From Lachnospiraceae bacterium (GTDB lineage Bacteria; Bacillota; Clostridia; Lachnospirales; Lachnospiraceae): DNA of 64,000 nt. The notes below the pieces were generated by a model, which saw nothing but the letters and a program-made list of their open reading frames with translations, did not search any database and had not been told where the DNA came from. Position numbers and translations under genes: made by a program. Position 1 is the first letter of the stretch. Each line of letters starts with the position of its first letter. The stretch covers positions 1-64,000 of the forward strand of contig CAJTDX010000005.1 in NCBI GenBank assembly GCA_910575155.1, given 5' to 3'. Positions 33,961 through 42,148 of this stretch are shown piece after piece.

Positions 33961-33988
33961 TTCCAAGAACGCCGCAGCGTTCTTGGAA
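33961..33988 (-). terminator. Perfect 12-bp inverted repeat after the secreted-protein gene
   Basis: TTCCAAGAACGC and GCGTTCTTGGAA surround a four-base loop. It lies downstream of the 34056-34637 gene and 23 bases before EpsG on the same strand. Only a weak T run (ACATTTT) follows, so it may be a leaky terminator. Confidence 0.55.
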
Positions 33989-34055
33989 TATACTACATAA
34001 TAGATGCCGTTTTTCATTGTTTATAGTGCTGTATGAAACAATAAGTATATAGTTG

Positions 34056-34637
34056 CTATTCTGCGGAAGAAGTTCTGCTTACTACAAATGTGGGAGTTAC
34101 GTTAAAGGTTCCATTATCGGAAACTCCGTCGCCCATAGTTCCCACAACGTACAGCGCGTCTTCCTGATTGGAGTCGAGAATCAGAACGTTCATATCCTGT
34201 TTCTGATTTGCTTTCAGCCATCTTGCCTGCGTCAGGGTTTTTGGCATTTCATCTTTGGTTTCTTCCTGTTTGAGACCGATTGCAATCTGGTTTGAATTTA
34301 CGGTGCCCGTATCGCTCCAGCTTACATTTTTTAATTTACTTAAATCAACTTTGGTGTAAGTAACATCAATACGAACCGGAACGTTGGAATTATTTTTCAT
34401 GCTGATTCGCGGAGAAATAACCTTGTTCTGGGTAGAAAGGCTGCTGCTGATGTTAAACGGTACGAATGTCGGCATGGTTACGGAAAGGATGGTGGGTTCT
34501 ACGGTTCCAACCATTTCCATCTGTCCGGAACCGCCGACCGGGATATCTTTGGTGGAAGTGGCTTCAGCGGCATAGGAAACACTGGAAAACAGCAGGGATG
34601 CTGCCAATACAAGCTGTAAAAATAATTTTTTCTTCAT
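34056..34637 (-). CDS. Secreted beta-rich protein of unknown function
   Basis: The product is 193 residues with a clear signal peptide (residues 1-23, ending SYAA). The mature part is predicted beta-sandwich, with VPVGG/GQMEMVGTVEPTILSVTMP, a conserved-looking FVPFNIS segment and NNSNVPVRIDVTYTKVDL, then a C-terminal TPTFVVSRTSS. The layout recalls WxL- or pilus-like surface proteins, but no WxL motif or sortase signal is present. It is 50 bases downstream of a membrane-anchored partner. Confidence 0.6.
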   Translation of the reverse strand: MKKKLFLQLVLAASLLFSSVSYAAEATSTKDIPVGGSGQMEMVGTVEPTILSVTMPTFVPFNISSSLSTQNKVISPRISMKNNSNVPVRIDVTYTKVDLSKLKNVSWSDTGTVNSNQIAIGLKQEETKDEMPKTLTQARWLKANQKQDMNVLILDSNQEDALYVVGTMGDGVSDNGTFNVTPTFVVSRTSSAE

Positions 34638-34687
34638 AAGTATACCTCCGTGGCATCTATTACAGTATACGAACTGTTGAGGAACCG

Positions 34688-35197
34688 TTAATTTTGTACG
34701 TTAATGGTAATCTGCGCCCCGGTCTGTCCAATATATTCTCCGCTTGTTTCGTCATAGGCGGAAAAATAGGCGGTGGCGTTATAGGTTCCTTTTTTCAGGA
34801 CTTTGTCCAGTTTTACGTTTTCAATATATGTACCAGGTTTTAAATATTTGGAAGCGTAGATTTCTTCCTCCGTGTCGTCAATGAGAATACTGACCTTTAA
34901 GAGCTTGGCGTTGTTTCCGGGGTTTTCAATCAGCAGATTTCCCTTGGAAGTCCCGTTGAGGAATACAGGGGAAGTATTGATGGAAAATGCGATTTTGCTC
35001 TTGTCCAGCATATCCTGCAGTTGTTTTCTGCGTTCATCAATGTCGATGCCGGGTAAAATACCGGCAGTGGCGTTGTCGTCGTATTCCAGGTTGTTGTTAT
35101 CCTTTCTGGTAAACAGGAAATAACAGACCAGCACGGTTAACAGCAGAAGCAGAATGATTCCTGCTATGGTTAACAGACGTTTCTTTTTTTGGCTCAT
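34688..35197 (-). CDS. Membrane-anchored extracytoplasmic protein of unknown function
   Basis: The product is 169 residues from ATG 35197, chosen for its AAGGAGGAG site. It begins with a basic N-terminus (SQKKKRLL), a membrane anchor at about residues 8-28, an acidic linker and a beta domain (NTSPVFLNGTSKGNLLIENPGNN, then KLLKVSILIDD) that resembles an Ig-like fold. Together with the secreted protein downstream it appears to form a two-gene operon, perhaps a surface complex. No enzymatic motif is visible. Confidence 0.6.
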   Translation of the reverse strand: MSQKKKRLLTIAGIILLLLLTVLVCYFLFTRKDNNNLEYDDNATAGILPGIDIDERRKQLQDMLDKSKIAFSINTSPVFLNGTSKGNLLIENPGNNAKLLKVSILIDDTEEEIYASKYLKPGTYIENVKLDKVLKKGTYNATAYFSAYDETSGEYIGQTGAQITINVQN

Positions 35198-35241
35198 AAA
35201 TTTGCTCCTCCTTCGTTGTTGATTTTTCTTATTATAAGTCG

Positions 35242-35291
35242 AAAAAAAAGAAATATCAAGAAAAATTATCCGACAAATTTCTTGATATTTC
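35242..35291 (-). terminator. AT-rich terminator of the queuine-salvage operon
   Basis: A perfect 14-bp stem, GAAATATCAAGAAA / TTTCTTGATATTTC (35250-35263 and 35278-35291). On the minus strand it is followed by eight U. It lies between the VUT transporter and the membrane-anchored protein gene. Confidence 0.85.
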
Positions 35292-35324
35292 GACAAATTC
35301 TGATATTTTAATTAAATTGTACAA

Positions 35325-36026
35325 CTATTTAAAAGATTTTTTGCGGTACAGATATCTTGCAAGATACACAAAAGGAGTATCCGCCACACTGGTAATCACA
35401 AAAATAAGATAGCTGGAAAACATAATAGATATCAGCGATTCTGCGCTGTGCGTGCCAAAGAATGCGCCCCAGGTAAACAATATGGTATTCAAAAGCTGGG
35501 AGACCAGCGTGGAGCCGTTGTTTCTCAGCCACAGAAATTTTTCCTGGCCGCCGGACGTCCTTTTGGTAAATTCCCACCATTTATGGTAAGCCCATACATC
35601 GAAAAACTGGACGGCTACATAGACGGCGATTCCTACCAGCATCAGCCGGGGCGTATTGGAAAATACGGTGCGGATGGCGGGCGAGGCAAAATCATGTTCG
35701 TTGGGCAGATACAGCATCCAGGACTGGCTGATGAGAACGAAGAGCACGGAGGTTGCAATTCCCATCCATACGGCTGTCTGCGCCGCCTTTTTTCCATACA
35801 GCTCACTTAAAATATCTGTCACCAGGAACGTGGAAGCAAAGAGGATATTTCCAAGAGTCATTTCCATGCCAAAGGCTGTTACCATAATCAATACTTCAAT
35901 ATTTGCCGCTATGGTGGCGACAATGGTCCACAGATACAATCCCTGTTCCCGGAAGACGAAAAACAGTGTTAAAACAATCGAGTAAGTGATAATCAAAGAC
36001 AGAATTAAAAGTATTTCATTTGACAT
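35325..36026 (-). CDS. VUT/YhhQ-family queuosine precursor transporter
   Basis: The 233-residue protein with six or seven membrane segments shows the family hallmarks FASTFLVTDILSELYGKKAA, AVQFFDVWAYHKWW, LWLRNNGSTLVSQLLNTILF and FVITSVADTPFVYLARYL. YhhQ-type proteins import queuosine precursors such as preQ0, preQ1 or queuine. Its start overlaps the end of the radical SAM gene by 11 bases, and a preQ1-I-type riboswitch controls the transcript, which supports the assignment. Confidence 0.92.
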   Translation of the reverse strand: MSNEILLILSLIITYSIVLTLFFVFREQGLYLWTIVATIAANIEVLIMVTAFGMEMTLGNILFASTFLVTDILSELYGKKAAQTAVWMGIATSVLFVLISQSWMLYLPNEHDFASPAIRTVFSNTPRLMLVGIAVYVAVQFFDVWAYHKWWEFTKRTSGGQEKFLWLRNNGSTLVSQLLNTILFTWGAFFGTHSAESLISIMFSSYLIFVITSVADTPFVYLARYLYRKKSFK

Positions 36027-36750
36027 GCGTCGTCACACCTCCCACGCCGAACGCGGTATTCTCCATGAGAATATCCACCCGGTTATTTTCGATATACTTT
36101 GGATACAGATTTTCGGTAAATATGGCAATCACGGCAGGATCCGGTTTTACAGGCTTTAAATTTTCCTGCATAATGTTAACGCATACCCGTTCAAAAAAAG
36201 AAAGTCCTGTCTGGATGTCCGCTTCCATACTCTGCGCGGACTGTCCGGGAATACCAAACAGCAGACAAACTTCGTCAAAGTATTCTGCCAGATCTTTTGG
36301 GCTGTCGGCGTCGATGCCCTTGTCCAGATAGCTTTCCCGGAACAGTTTGTCAAACGTTTCCACTCCGGTCTTGATTTTCAGTTCAATGCCCGACGCGGCA
36401 AAACGTTTTCGGAAATCCCGGATCTGGTCGCGATGATGCCAGTGGCACTCAAAATGTACCTGCGTAATTTCTTTTTCCAGGCAGGTTTGTTCAATCAATG
36501 ACAGCGTGGATGCGTCAAGATCAATAAAACTGCCGGAATTGATGACCTCAAGTTTTTTGTGGATTCCGGTTACTTTGCGTAACTGTTCCTGGTTTAATAT
36601 AAAATTTGCATGTTCATCCGCTGAGAAATCCAGATGGTAATCGCAGAAGCGGCAGCGGCGCCAACTGCAGCCTTTTCCACGTAACATCACGATTTCTCTG
36701 GGATTTTTTTCTGAGATAACCGCATAGCGGTTCGGGTTAAAATGTTCCAT
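36016..36750 (-). CDS. Radical SAM protein, probable queuine-salvage enzyme (QueL-like)
   Basis: The product is 244 residues from ATG 36750 (AAAGGAAT upstream); the frame is open to 36864. An iron-sulfur site reads C28-SWRR-C33-RF-C36, a CX4CX2C spacing that is not the classic CX3CX2C. Downstream are INSGSFIDLD, VHFECHWHH, LKIKTGVETFD and LLFGIPGQSAQSMEADI, as in radical SAM barrels. Co-transcription with a YhhQ transporter behind a preQ1-type riboswitch fits QueL, the radical SAM lyase that cuts queuine to preQ1 in Clostridioides difficile. The identity is inferred from context. Confidence 0.75.
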   Translation of the reverse strand: MEHFNPNRYAVISEKNPREIVMLRGKGCSWRRCRFCDYHLDFSADEHANFILNQEQLRKVTGIHKKLEVINSGSFIDLDASTLSLIEQTCLEKEITQVHFECHWHHRDQIRDFRKRFAASGIELKIKTGVETFDKLFRESYLDKGIDADSPKDLAEYFDEVCLLFGIPGQSAQSMEADIQTGLSFFERVCVNIMQENLKPVKPDPAVIAIFTENLYPKYIENNRVDILMENTAFGVGGVTTHVK

Positions 36751-36848
36751 AATGATTCCTTTCTGACAGATCGGATGCAGAACAAAGCCGGCATGACCGC
36801 TTCGACTCTCCTGTCCCCTCAATCTTAAGGTGATTGCACGCGTGCGCA

Positions 36849-36877
36849 TAAAAAAAGAGCACATCTGTCATGTGCCC
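36849..36877 (-). terminator. Terminator in the queuine-salvage leader
   Basis: On the minus strand GGGCACAU pairs with AUGUGCUC around GACAG, followed by seven U. It lies between the preQ1 aptamer and the first gene, so it is the likely expression platform or part of it. Confidence 0.8.
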
Positions 36878-36935
36878 ATAAAGCAAAAGACGGCAGACTC
36901 CGGCCCCGTGCCGGAGAAAAAACCGCTGCTTAAAT

Positions 36936-36975
36936 CCCTAGTTTTGTTTAGAGACAGGATGGTCACGAACTGTCT
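36936..36975 (-). promoter_or_regulatory. preQ1-I-type riboswitch
   Basis: On the minus strand AGACAG pairs with CUGUCU around a 12-base loop (UUCGUGACCAUC), followed directly by an A-rich tail CUAAACAAAACUAGGG. This is the small H-type pseudoknot pattern of class I preQ1 riboswitches; the tail closely matches known members (UUAACAAAACAAGG). The C just before the 3' stem strand is where the ligand-recognising C lies. The target operon has queuosine-salvage functions. Confidence 0.78.
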
Positions 36976-36993
36976 TATGTATTTTCGCTGTTG

Positions 36994-37022
36994 ATTATAC
37001 TATGACTTTTCGGGGATTGCAA
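36994..37022 (-). promoter_or_regulatory. Promoter of the queuine-salvage operon
   Basis: On the minus strand TTGCAA (37022-37017), a 17-base spacer and TATAAT (36999-36994). The transcript would start about 12 bases before the riboswitch. Confidence 0.75.
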
Positions 37023-37034
37023 GAGATATTTTTC

Positions 37035-37083
37035 TTGACAAAAAGACAATGGTGTCGCATAATAAAAGACGACAACAGTGTCG
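37035..37083 (+). promoter_or_regulatory. GNAT-TetR promoter with two palindromic operators
   Basis: TTGACA (37035-37040), a 17-base spacer and CATAAT (37058-37063). Two palindromes of the form GACANNNNTGTC lie at 37045-37056 (in the spacer) and 37071-37082 (just past the start), with centres 26 bp apart. The TetR-family gene at the end of this operon is the likely ligand-controlled repressor. Confidence 0.7.
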
Positions 37084-37106
37084 CTTGCAGAAAGGAGAAC
37101 ATATAA

Positions 37107-37640
37107 ATGAAAGAGTTTGTGTTGAGAGAATGGAGAAAAGAGGATGAAGAATCTCTTGTACAGGCGGCGAACAATCCCAATATTGCGGCAAACTTAAGAA
37201 ATGTATTTCCGTATCCGTATTCTCTGGAGGACGCCAGGTGGTATATCAGCGATTGTATTTCCAGAAAAAATGAGAATCAGATCAGCCGCGCCATTGAGGT
37301 GGATGGAACAGCCGTGGGCAGCATATCCATTTTGGTCAGGGAAGATGTCTATGAGAAATCTGCAGAGCTGGGGTACTGGCTTTCCGAAGATTATTGGGGA
37401 CAGGGAATCATGACGCGGGCAGTGGGGAGAATCTGTATGCAGGCATTTGAGCGATTTGACATTGTACGGATTTTTGCAGAGCCGTTTGAAGATAATGAAG
37501 GTTCCCAAAGAGTGCTGCAAAAGGCCGGATTTATTTTTGAGGGAACGATGCGGGATGGTATTTATAAAAATGGCAAAATACATTCTTACTGCATGTACTC
37601 TCTTTTGCGCAGGGAGGCAGAATTGCTGTATGGGAGATAA
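37107..37640 (+). CDS. GNAT-family N-acetyltransferase (RimJ/RimL-like)
   Basis: The 177-residue acetyltransferase has FVLREWRKEDEESLVQAANNP at the start, IEVDGTAVGSISI, AELGYWLSEDYWGQGIMTRAV (the acetyl-CoA pyrophosphate loop) and EDNEGSQRVLQKAGF near the end. This is the RimJ/RimL or SpeG-like branch that acetylates protein N-termini, amines or antibiotics. AAAGGAGA precedes the ATG. It overlaps the TetR gene by 11 bases, so both are controlled together. Confidence 0.9.
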   Translation: MKEFVLREWRKEDEESLVQAANNPNIAANLRNVFPYPYSLEDARWYISDCISRKNENQISRAIEVDGTAVGSISILVREDVYEKSAELGYWLSEDYWGQGIMTRAVGRICMQAFERFDIVRIFAEPFEDNEGSQRVLQKAGFIFEGTMRDGIYKNGKIHSYCMYSLLRREAELLYGR

Positions 37641-38178
37641 AGGAGACAAGACCAGGGAGCGGATTCGAACGGAAGCATACCGCCTGTTTGCGGAAAAAGG
37701 ATTTAAGGAGGTGACGATGACGGACCTCTGCCAGCGGACCGGGCTGAGCAGAGGCGGTTTATACCGCTATTATTCCGGGACCGCAGATATTTTCGCAGAG
37801 ATTCTGTCAGAGGAATACAGCATTCATGGCCGCATGGAGGAAGGGGAGAGCGCCAGGGCGATTTTAGAGGATATGTTAAGAGCGGTCAGAGAAGAAATCA
37901 TGGAGAAAGAATTATCCTTAAGCCTTGCCATATATGAGTATGCCAGCCTTGGGAATGAAGAACTTTTCATGCGTATTAATCAAAGGGCAAAAGACCGCTG
38001 GAGCGGACTGATTAAGTATGGAATAAACACCGGGGAATTTAAAAAAACAGATCCCGACCAGGTTTCTGAGCTGATTTTGTACTATTACCAGGGATTGCGG
38101 ATGTGGTCCCGCATCATTCCTTTTCAGGAGAAGACGGCGGAGAATTATGTGCGGACGGTTTGGGAGCTTTTGGTGTAA
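37630..38178 (+). CDS. TetR/AcrR-family transcriptional regulator
   Basis: The product is 182 residues from ATG 37630, inside the end of the acetyltransferase gene; GGGAGG lies upstream. The N-terminal helix-turn-helix is clear (RIRTEAYRLFAEKGFKEVTM, then TGLSRGGLYRYYSG). The C-terminal ligand/dimer domain is all helical, ending YQGLRMWSRIIPF. Its ligand is unknown. It probably represses its own operon through the two GACANNNNTGTC palindromes. Confidence 0.9.
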   Translation: MGDKGDKTRERIRTEAYRLFAEKGFKEVTMTDLCQRTGLSRGGLYRYYSGTADIFAEILSEEYSIHGRMEEGESARAILEDMLRAVREEIMEKELSLSLAIYEYASLGNEELFMRINQRAKDRWSGLIKYGINTGEFKKTDPDQVSELILYYYQGLRMWSRIIPFQEKTAENYVRTVWELLV

Positions 38179-38228
38179 AAAGAAACACAAATCGCAATGC
38201 CTCCGCAGAATACGAGTGGAAGAAGAGA

Positions 38229-38257
38229 TTGCCCGGCAGTGGAAGGTATGCTATAAT
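38229..38257 (+). promoter_or_regulatory. Promoter of the cobalamin operon
   Basis: TTGCCC (38229-38234), a 17-base spacer and TATAAT (38252-38257), about 42 bases before cbiD. The interval between the TetR gene and cbiD is only 120 bases, too short for a cobalamin riboswitch, and no B12-box sequence was found. Confidence 0.6.
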
Positions 38258-38298
38258 CTGCCTGTAGAATATCGTTTTGAAAGGACAGGCAAAAATCA

Positions 38299-39495
38299 TT
38301 GAGTGAACCCAATGGGCTGGAACAGTGTTGTAAAACAATAGAAAATAAAAAACTCCGTCTGGGTTATACCACCGGAAGCTGCGCAGCGGCAGCGGCGAAG
38401 GCGGCGGCGCGTATGCTGCTGACAGGGGAAGACATAGATTATGTAAACCTGACAACTCCGGGCGGATATGCGCTGCACCTGAAAGTACTGGATAAGAGAC
38501 GGGGCGTCGATTTTGTATCGTGCGCGGTGCAAAAAGACGCCGGGGATGATCCGGATGTGACGGACGGGATCTGGATATATGCCAGAGTTTCCATAAAAAA
38601 AGCGGACAGAACGCCAAAACAGCCCTTCATTGTCATCAGAGGGGGGACAGGCGTGGGAACGGTCACAAAACCGGGACTGGAACAGCCTGTGGGCGCCGCC
38701 GCCATCAACCGGGTTCCCCGGCAGATGATTTGCCGGGAACTGGAACAGCTCTGCGGCTTATTTCAGAATGAGCAGGGATTGGAAGTGGAAATTTCAGCGC
38801 CCGGCGGAGAACAACTGGCGGAGAAAACCTTTAATCCCAGACTGGGAATCTCAGGAGGGATTTCTATTTTGGGCACAAAGGGCATTGTAGAGCCAATGAG
38901 CGAATCCGCGCTGATTTCCAGTATTCGGCTGGAAATACGGCAGCAGACTGCGCTTGGCCAAAAGAGCCTTCTGGTTACGCCGGGAAACTATGGACAGGCT
39001 TTTTTAGAGGAGCATTTTCCCCTGCAGCTTGCTGACAGCATTAAGTGCAGTAATTTTGTAGGAGAAACTATTGATATTGCAGCCGATGCGGGCGTGGAAA
39101 ATATATTGTTTGTGGCGCATATCGGAAAATTTATCAAGGTCGCCGGAGGAATTTTCCAGACCCATTCCCGGAATGCGGACGCCAGAATGGAGATTCTCAC
39201 GGCGAACGCCGTGCTTGCCGGAGCCGGACAGCCGCTTTTGACGGAGCTGATGCGCGCGGTGACTACAGAAGAGGGAATCCGTATACTGGAAGAGGCGGGA
39301 ATTTTGCGGCAGACCATGAAGCATGTGACAGAGCGCGTCCAGTTTCATCTTGCCAGGCGGGGCGCAGGCAGGATTCATCTGGGGGCGGTTCTGTTTTCCA
39401 GCGAGCTTGCAAAACGCAGGCAGGGAAGCGGCGAATTGGGGCGGACAGAGAATGCTTCTGAGATACTGGAAAAAATTTTGATTGAGACTGCCTGA
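38299..39495 (+). CDS. cbiD: Cobalt-precorrin-5B C1-methyltransferase
   Basis: The 398-residue enzyme methylates C1 of the corrin ring in the anaerobic B12 pathway. It has the CbiD start LRLGYTTGSCAAAAAKAA, GTGVGTVTKPGL, PRLGISGGISILGTKGI, VTPGNYGQAF and VAHIGKFIKVAGGIF. The start is uncertain: TTG 38299 has only AAAGGACAGG at some distance. It is the first gene of the cobalamin block. Confidence 0.95.
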   Translation: MSEPNGLEQCCKTIENKKLRLGYTTGSCAAAAAKAAARMLLTGEDIDYVNLTTPGGYALHLKVLDKRRGVDFVSCAVQKDAGDDPDVTDGIWIYARVSIKKADRTPKQPFIVIRGGTGVGTVTKPGLEQPVGAAAINRVPRQMICRELEQLCGLFQNEQGLEVEISAPGGEQLAEKTFNPRLGISGGISILGTKGIVEPMSESALISSIRLEIRQQTALGQKSLLVTPGNYGQAFLEEHFPLQLADSIKCSNFVGETIDIAADAGVENILFVAHIGKFIKVAGGIFQTHSRNADARMEILTANAVLAGAGQPLLTELMRAVTTEEGIRILEEAGILRQTMKHVTERVQFHLARRGAGRIHLGAVLFSSELAKRRQGSGELGRTENASEILEKILIETA

Positions 39496-39555
39496 GACGT
39501 TTCATACGTAAATGGCGGCTGTATTTGCTGTTTTGACGATGCGAGGAGGAAGAAA

Positions 39556-40260
39556 ATGGCTGGAAAATTATATGGAGTCGGCGTAGGTCCCGGAGATCCG
39601 GAGCTGCTGACGTTGAAAGCAGTACGGAAAATCCGTGACTGCGACGTCCTGGCGGTTCCGGGGCTTAAGAAAGAAAAAACAGTATCTTATCAGATTGTGC
39701 GGCAGATTGTGCCGGAGGCTGACAGCAAGGAGTGTCTCTTATTGGACATGCCTATGACGAAAGATCAGCAAAAGCTGCAAGACAGCCGCAGGAAAGCGTT
39801 TGCAGCGCTGCGGCAGACACTGGACCAGGGCAGGGATATTGCATTTCTCACGCTGGGAGATCCATGTATTTATTCCACCTATCTTTCCATGCACCAGATG
39901 GCGGCCAGGGCAGGATATGAGACAGAAATTATTAACGGCGTTCCTTCTTTTTGCGCTGTCTCCGCAAAGCTGAACCTGGGGCTGGCAGAACAGTCGCAGA
40001 TGCTTCATATCATTCCTTCCACCTATGGAATTGAGGAAGGAATGCGTCTGCCGGGGACGAAAGTACTGATGAAAGCAGGCAGGAAGCTGGGAGAAATCAA
40101 AGAGCATTTATTAGAAGAAACCTGCCGGGGACAAAAAATACAGGCGGAGATGATTGAGAATTGCGGGATGGCGGAAGAACGTATTTACCGGTCCATAGAT
40201 CAGATGCCGCAGCAGGCGGGCTATTATACGCTGATGATTGTAAAGGAGCAGGAGTCATGA
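39556..40260 (+). CDS. cbiL: Cobalt-precorrin-2 C20-methyltransferase
   Basis: The 234-residue SAM-dependent tetrapyrrole methylase has the N-terminal VGVGPGDPELLTLKAV loop, LTLGDPCIYSTYLSM, IINGVPSFCAVSAKL and a C-terminal YYTLMIVK. The threonine-rich GDP(C/S)IYST motif is characteristic of CbiL/CobI. It acts on the cobalt-precorrin-2 substrate. It overlaps cbiF by four bases (ATGA), so translation is coupled. Confidence 0.93.
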   Translation: MAGKLYGVGVGPGDPELLTLKAVRKIRDCDVLAVPGLKKEKTVSYQIVRQIVPEADSKECLLLDMPMTKDQQKLQDSRRKAFAALRQTLDQGRDIAFLTLGDPCIYSTYLSMHQMAARAGYETEIINGVPSFCAVSAKLNLGLAEQSQMLHIIPSTYGIEEGMRLPGTKVLMKAGRKLGEIKEHLLEETCRGQKIQAEMIENCGMAEERIYRSIDQMPQQAGYYTLMIVKEQES

Positions 40261-41018
40261 TTTATTTTGTGGGAGCGGGAAGCGGCGCGCCGGATTTAAT
40301 TACCCTGCGGGGGCAAAAGCTGCTGCGGCAGGCGGATGTGATAATTTATGCCGGTTCGCTGGTCAATCCCAGGCTGCTGGAGGAAAAAAAGCCGGACTGC
40401 CGCGTGTATAACAGCGCCGAAATGACGCTGGAAGAAATAGCGGCGGTGATGAAAAAGAGCGAGCGGGAGGGAAAAATGACGGTGCGTCTCCACACAGGAG
40501 ATCCCTGCCTTTATGGCGCGGTGAGGGAGCAGATGGATATTCTGGAACAGGAAGGGATTGCCTATGAATCCTGTCCGGGCGTCAGCTCTTTTTGCGGCGC
40601 GGCTTCGGCTCTCAATCTTGAGTATACTCTGCCGGATGTTTCCCAGAGCGTTATTATTACCCGGATGGCGGGAAGGACGCCGGTGCCGGAGCGGGAAGAA
40701 ATTGCCGCTTTGGCAGCCCATCAGGCGACGATGGTGGTGTTTTTAAGCGCGGGAATGCTCGAGGGCCTGAAAGAACGGCTGCTGGCGGGAGGATATCAGA
40801 AGGACACGCCGGCGGCCATTGTCTATAAGGCGACATGGGAAGAAGAGGAAGCTTATGTATGTACCGTGGATGATCTTCCGCAGACGGCAAAAGCGCATGG
40901 AATCACGAAAACAGCGTTAATCCTTGTGGGAGATGTTTTGACCCACAGCAAGTACCGCAGAAGCGATCTGTATAATCCGGAGTTTGAGACGGAATTCCGG
41001 CGGAGGAAGACAGAGTGA
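40257..41018 (+). CDS. cbiF: Cobalt-precorrin-4 C11-methyltransferase
   Basis: The product is 253 residues from ATG 40257, which overlaps the stop of cbiL. It shows the CbiF/CobM pattern: YFVGAGSGAPDLITLRG, YAGSLVNPRLL, VRLHTGDPCLYGAVREQMD, CPGVSSFCGAASAL and LEYTLPDVSQSVIITR. It adds the C11 methyl group. It overlaps cbiG by four bases. Confidence 0.94.
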   Translation: MIYFVGAGSGAPDLITLRGQKLLRQADVIIYAGSLVNPRLLEEKKPDCRVYNSAEMTLEEIAAVMKKSEREGKMTVRLHTGDPCLYGAVREQMDILEQEGIAYESCPGVSSFCGAASALNLEYTLPDVSQSVIITRMAGRTPVPEREEIAALAAHQATMVVFLSAGMLEGLKERLLAGGYQKDTPAAIVYKATWEEEEAYVCTVDDLPQTAKAHGITKTALILVGDVLTHSKYRRSDLYNPEFETEFRRRKTE

Positions 41019-42148
41019 AGCAGCAGGAGATTCAGGTGAGCATAATAAGCTTTTCAGACAATGGCGGCCGTCTTGCAAACGAGATCAAACAAATCTTGCA
41101 GCATTGTCCGCAAAACGCGCAATGGCTGAGGCAGGAATGCGCAGTAAAGGTCAGGGCGCAGGAAAGCAGTAAGGTTTCCGGTTCTTTGAAAGCATGGGTG
41201 AAAGAAGCGTTTGCGCAGTCAAAAGTCTTGATTTTTGTGGGGGCTGTGGGGATTGCAGTGCGGCTGACAGCAGATTTTATCACAGATAAATGGAAAGATC
41301 CGGCGGTACTTGCCGTAGATGAACGGGGACGCTTTGTAATTCCCCTTTTGTCCGGCCATGTGGGTGGAGCCAATGACTGCGCCCGTTTTCTGGCAGAAAA
41401 GCTTTTGGCAGTCCCGGTGATTACCACGGCCACAGATCTGTACGGCAAATTTGCTGTGGATGTATTTGCCGTGAAAAACGGACTTTCTGTTTCTGACCGC
41501 AGACTGGCAAAGGAAATTTCAGCGGCGGCGCTTAAGGGAGAAAAGATTGGCTTTGCCTGTGAACGGCAGTTTTTTGGAAGTCTTCCCCAAGAACTGGAAG
41601 AGAGTAAAGAAATAGAAGAAAATTTCGGGGACGGTAACAAAAGAAGCGGGCGGTACGAAATTTATGTGGGAGTCCGCCGGCGGCAGGAAGACCAACGGAC
41701 GCTTTTTCTGAATCCCAGAGTTCTGGTGTTGGGAATTGGCTGCAAAAAGGGCAAATCTATGGAAGAGATAGAAACCTTTGTACGCGGGAAATTTGCGGAA
41801 GCGCAGCTTGCCTTAGACAGCGTTTGCGGGGCGGCTTCTGTGGATTTGAAAAAGCAGGAGAGAGGTCTTGCGGCGTTCTGTGAAAAATGGCAGATTCCGC
41901 TGCGGACGTTTCCCGCCGGGGAGCTTGCCGAACTTCCGGGAACTTTTACGGAATCGGAATTTGTAACGAAGATCACAGGCGTGGGGAATGTCTGCGAACG
42001 CGCCGCAGTGAAATGCGCTATGGAGCTGGCAGCGCAAAAACAGCGGCGGGCGTCACAGGCGCGGTGCAGTCTGCTGCAGAAGAAAACAGCAGGAAATGGA
42101 ATCACCCTTGCGGTGGCACAGATAGATTGGAGCGTGGAATTTGAATAA
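41015..42148 (+). CDS. cbiG: Cobalt-precorrin-5A hydrolase
   Basis: The 377-residue enzyme opens the ring lactone and releases acetaldehyde. The N-terminal region has LIFVGAVGIAVRLTADFI and VPLLSGHVGGANDCARFLA-type motifs (IPLLSGHVGGAN); the C-terminal CbiG domain begins VLGIGCKKGKSMEEI and has the SVCGAASVDLKKQERGL segment. The GTG start at 41015 overlaps the cbiF stop. It overlaps cbiH by eight bases. Confidence 0.94.
   Translation: MKQQEIQVSIISFSDNGGRLANEIKQILQHCPQNAQWLRQECAVKVRAQESSKVSGSLKAWVKEAFAQSKVLIFVGAVGIAVRLTADFITDKWKDPAVLAVDERGRFVIPLLSGHVGGANDCARFLAEKLLAVPVITTATDLYGKFAVDVFAVKNGLSVSDRRLAKEISAAALKGEKIGFACERQFFGSLPQELEESKEIEENFGDGNKRSGRYEIYVGVRRRQEDQRTLFLNPRVLVLGIGCKKGKSMEEIETFVRGKFAEAQLALDSVCGAASVDLKKQERGLAAFCEKWQIPLRTFPAGELAELPGTFTESEFVTKITGVGNVCERAAVKCAMELAAQKQRRASQARCSLLQKKTAGNGITLAVAQIDWSVEFE

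Noticed and set aside
38179-38298. Cobalamin riboswitch before cbiD
   Set aside because: The interval is too short and has none of the conserved B12-box sequence; only a promoter was found.
41032-41640. Long antisense frame opposite cbiG (and similar ones across the cbi genes)
   Set aside because: GC-rich codons of strongly supported cbi genes leave the opposite strand open; no ribosome sites or recognisable protein.
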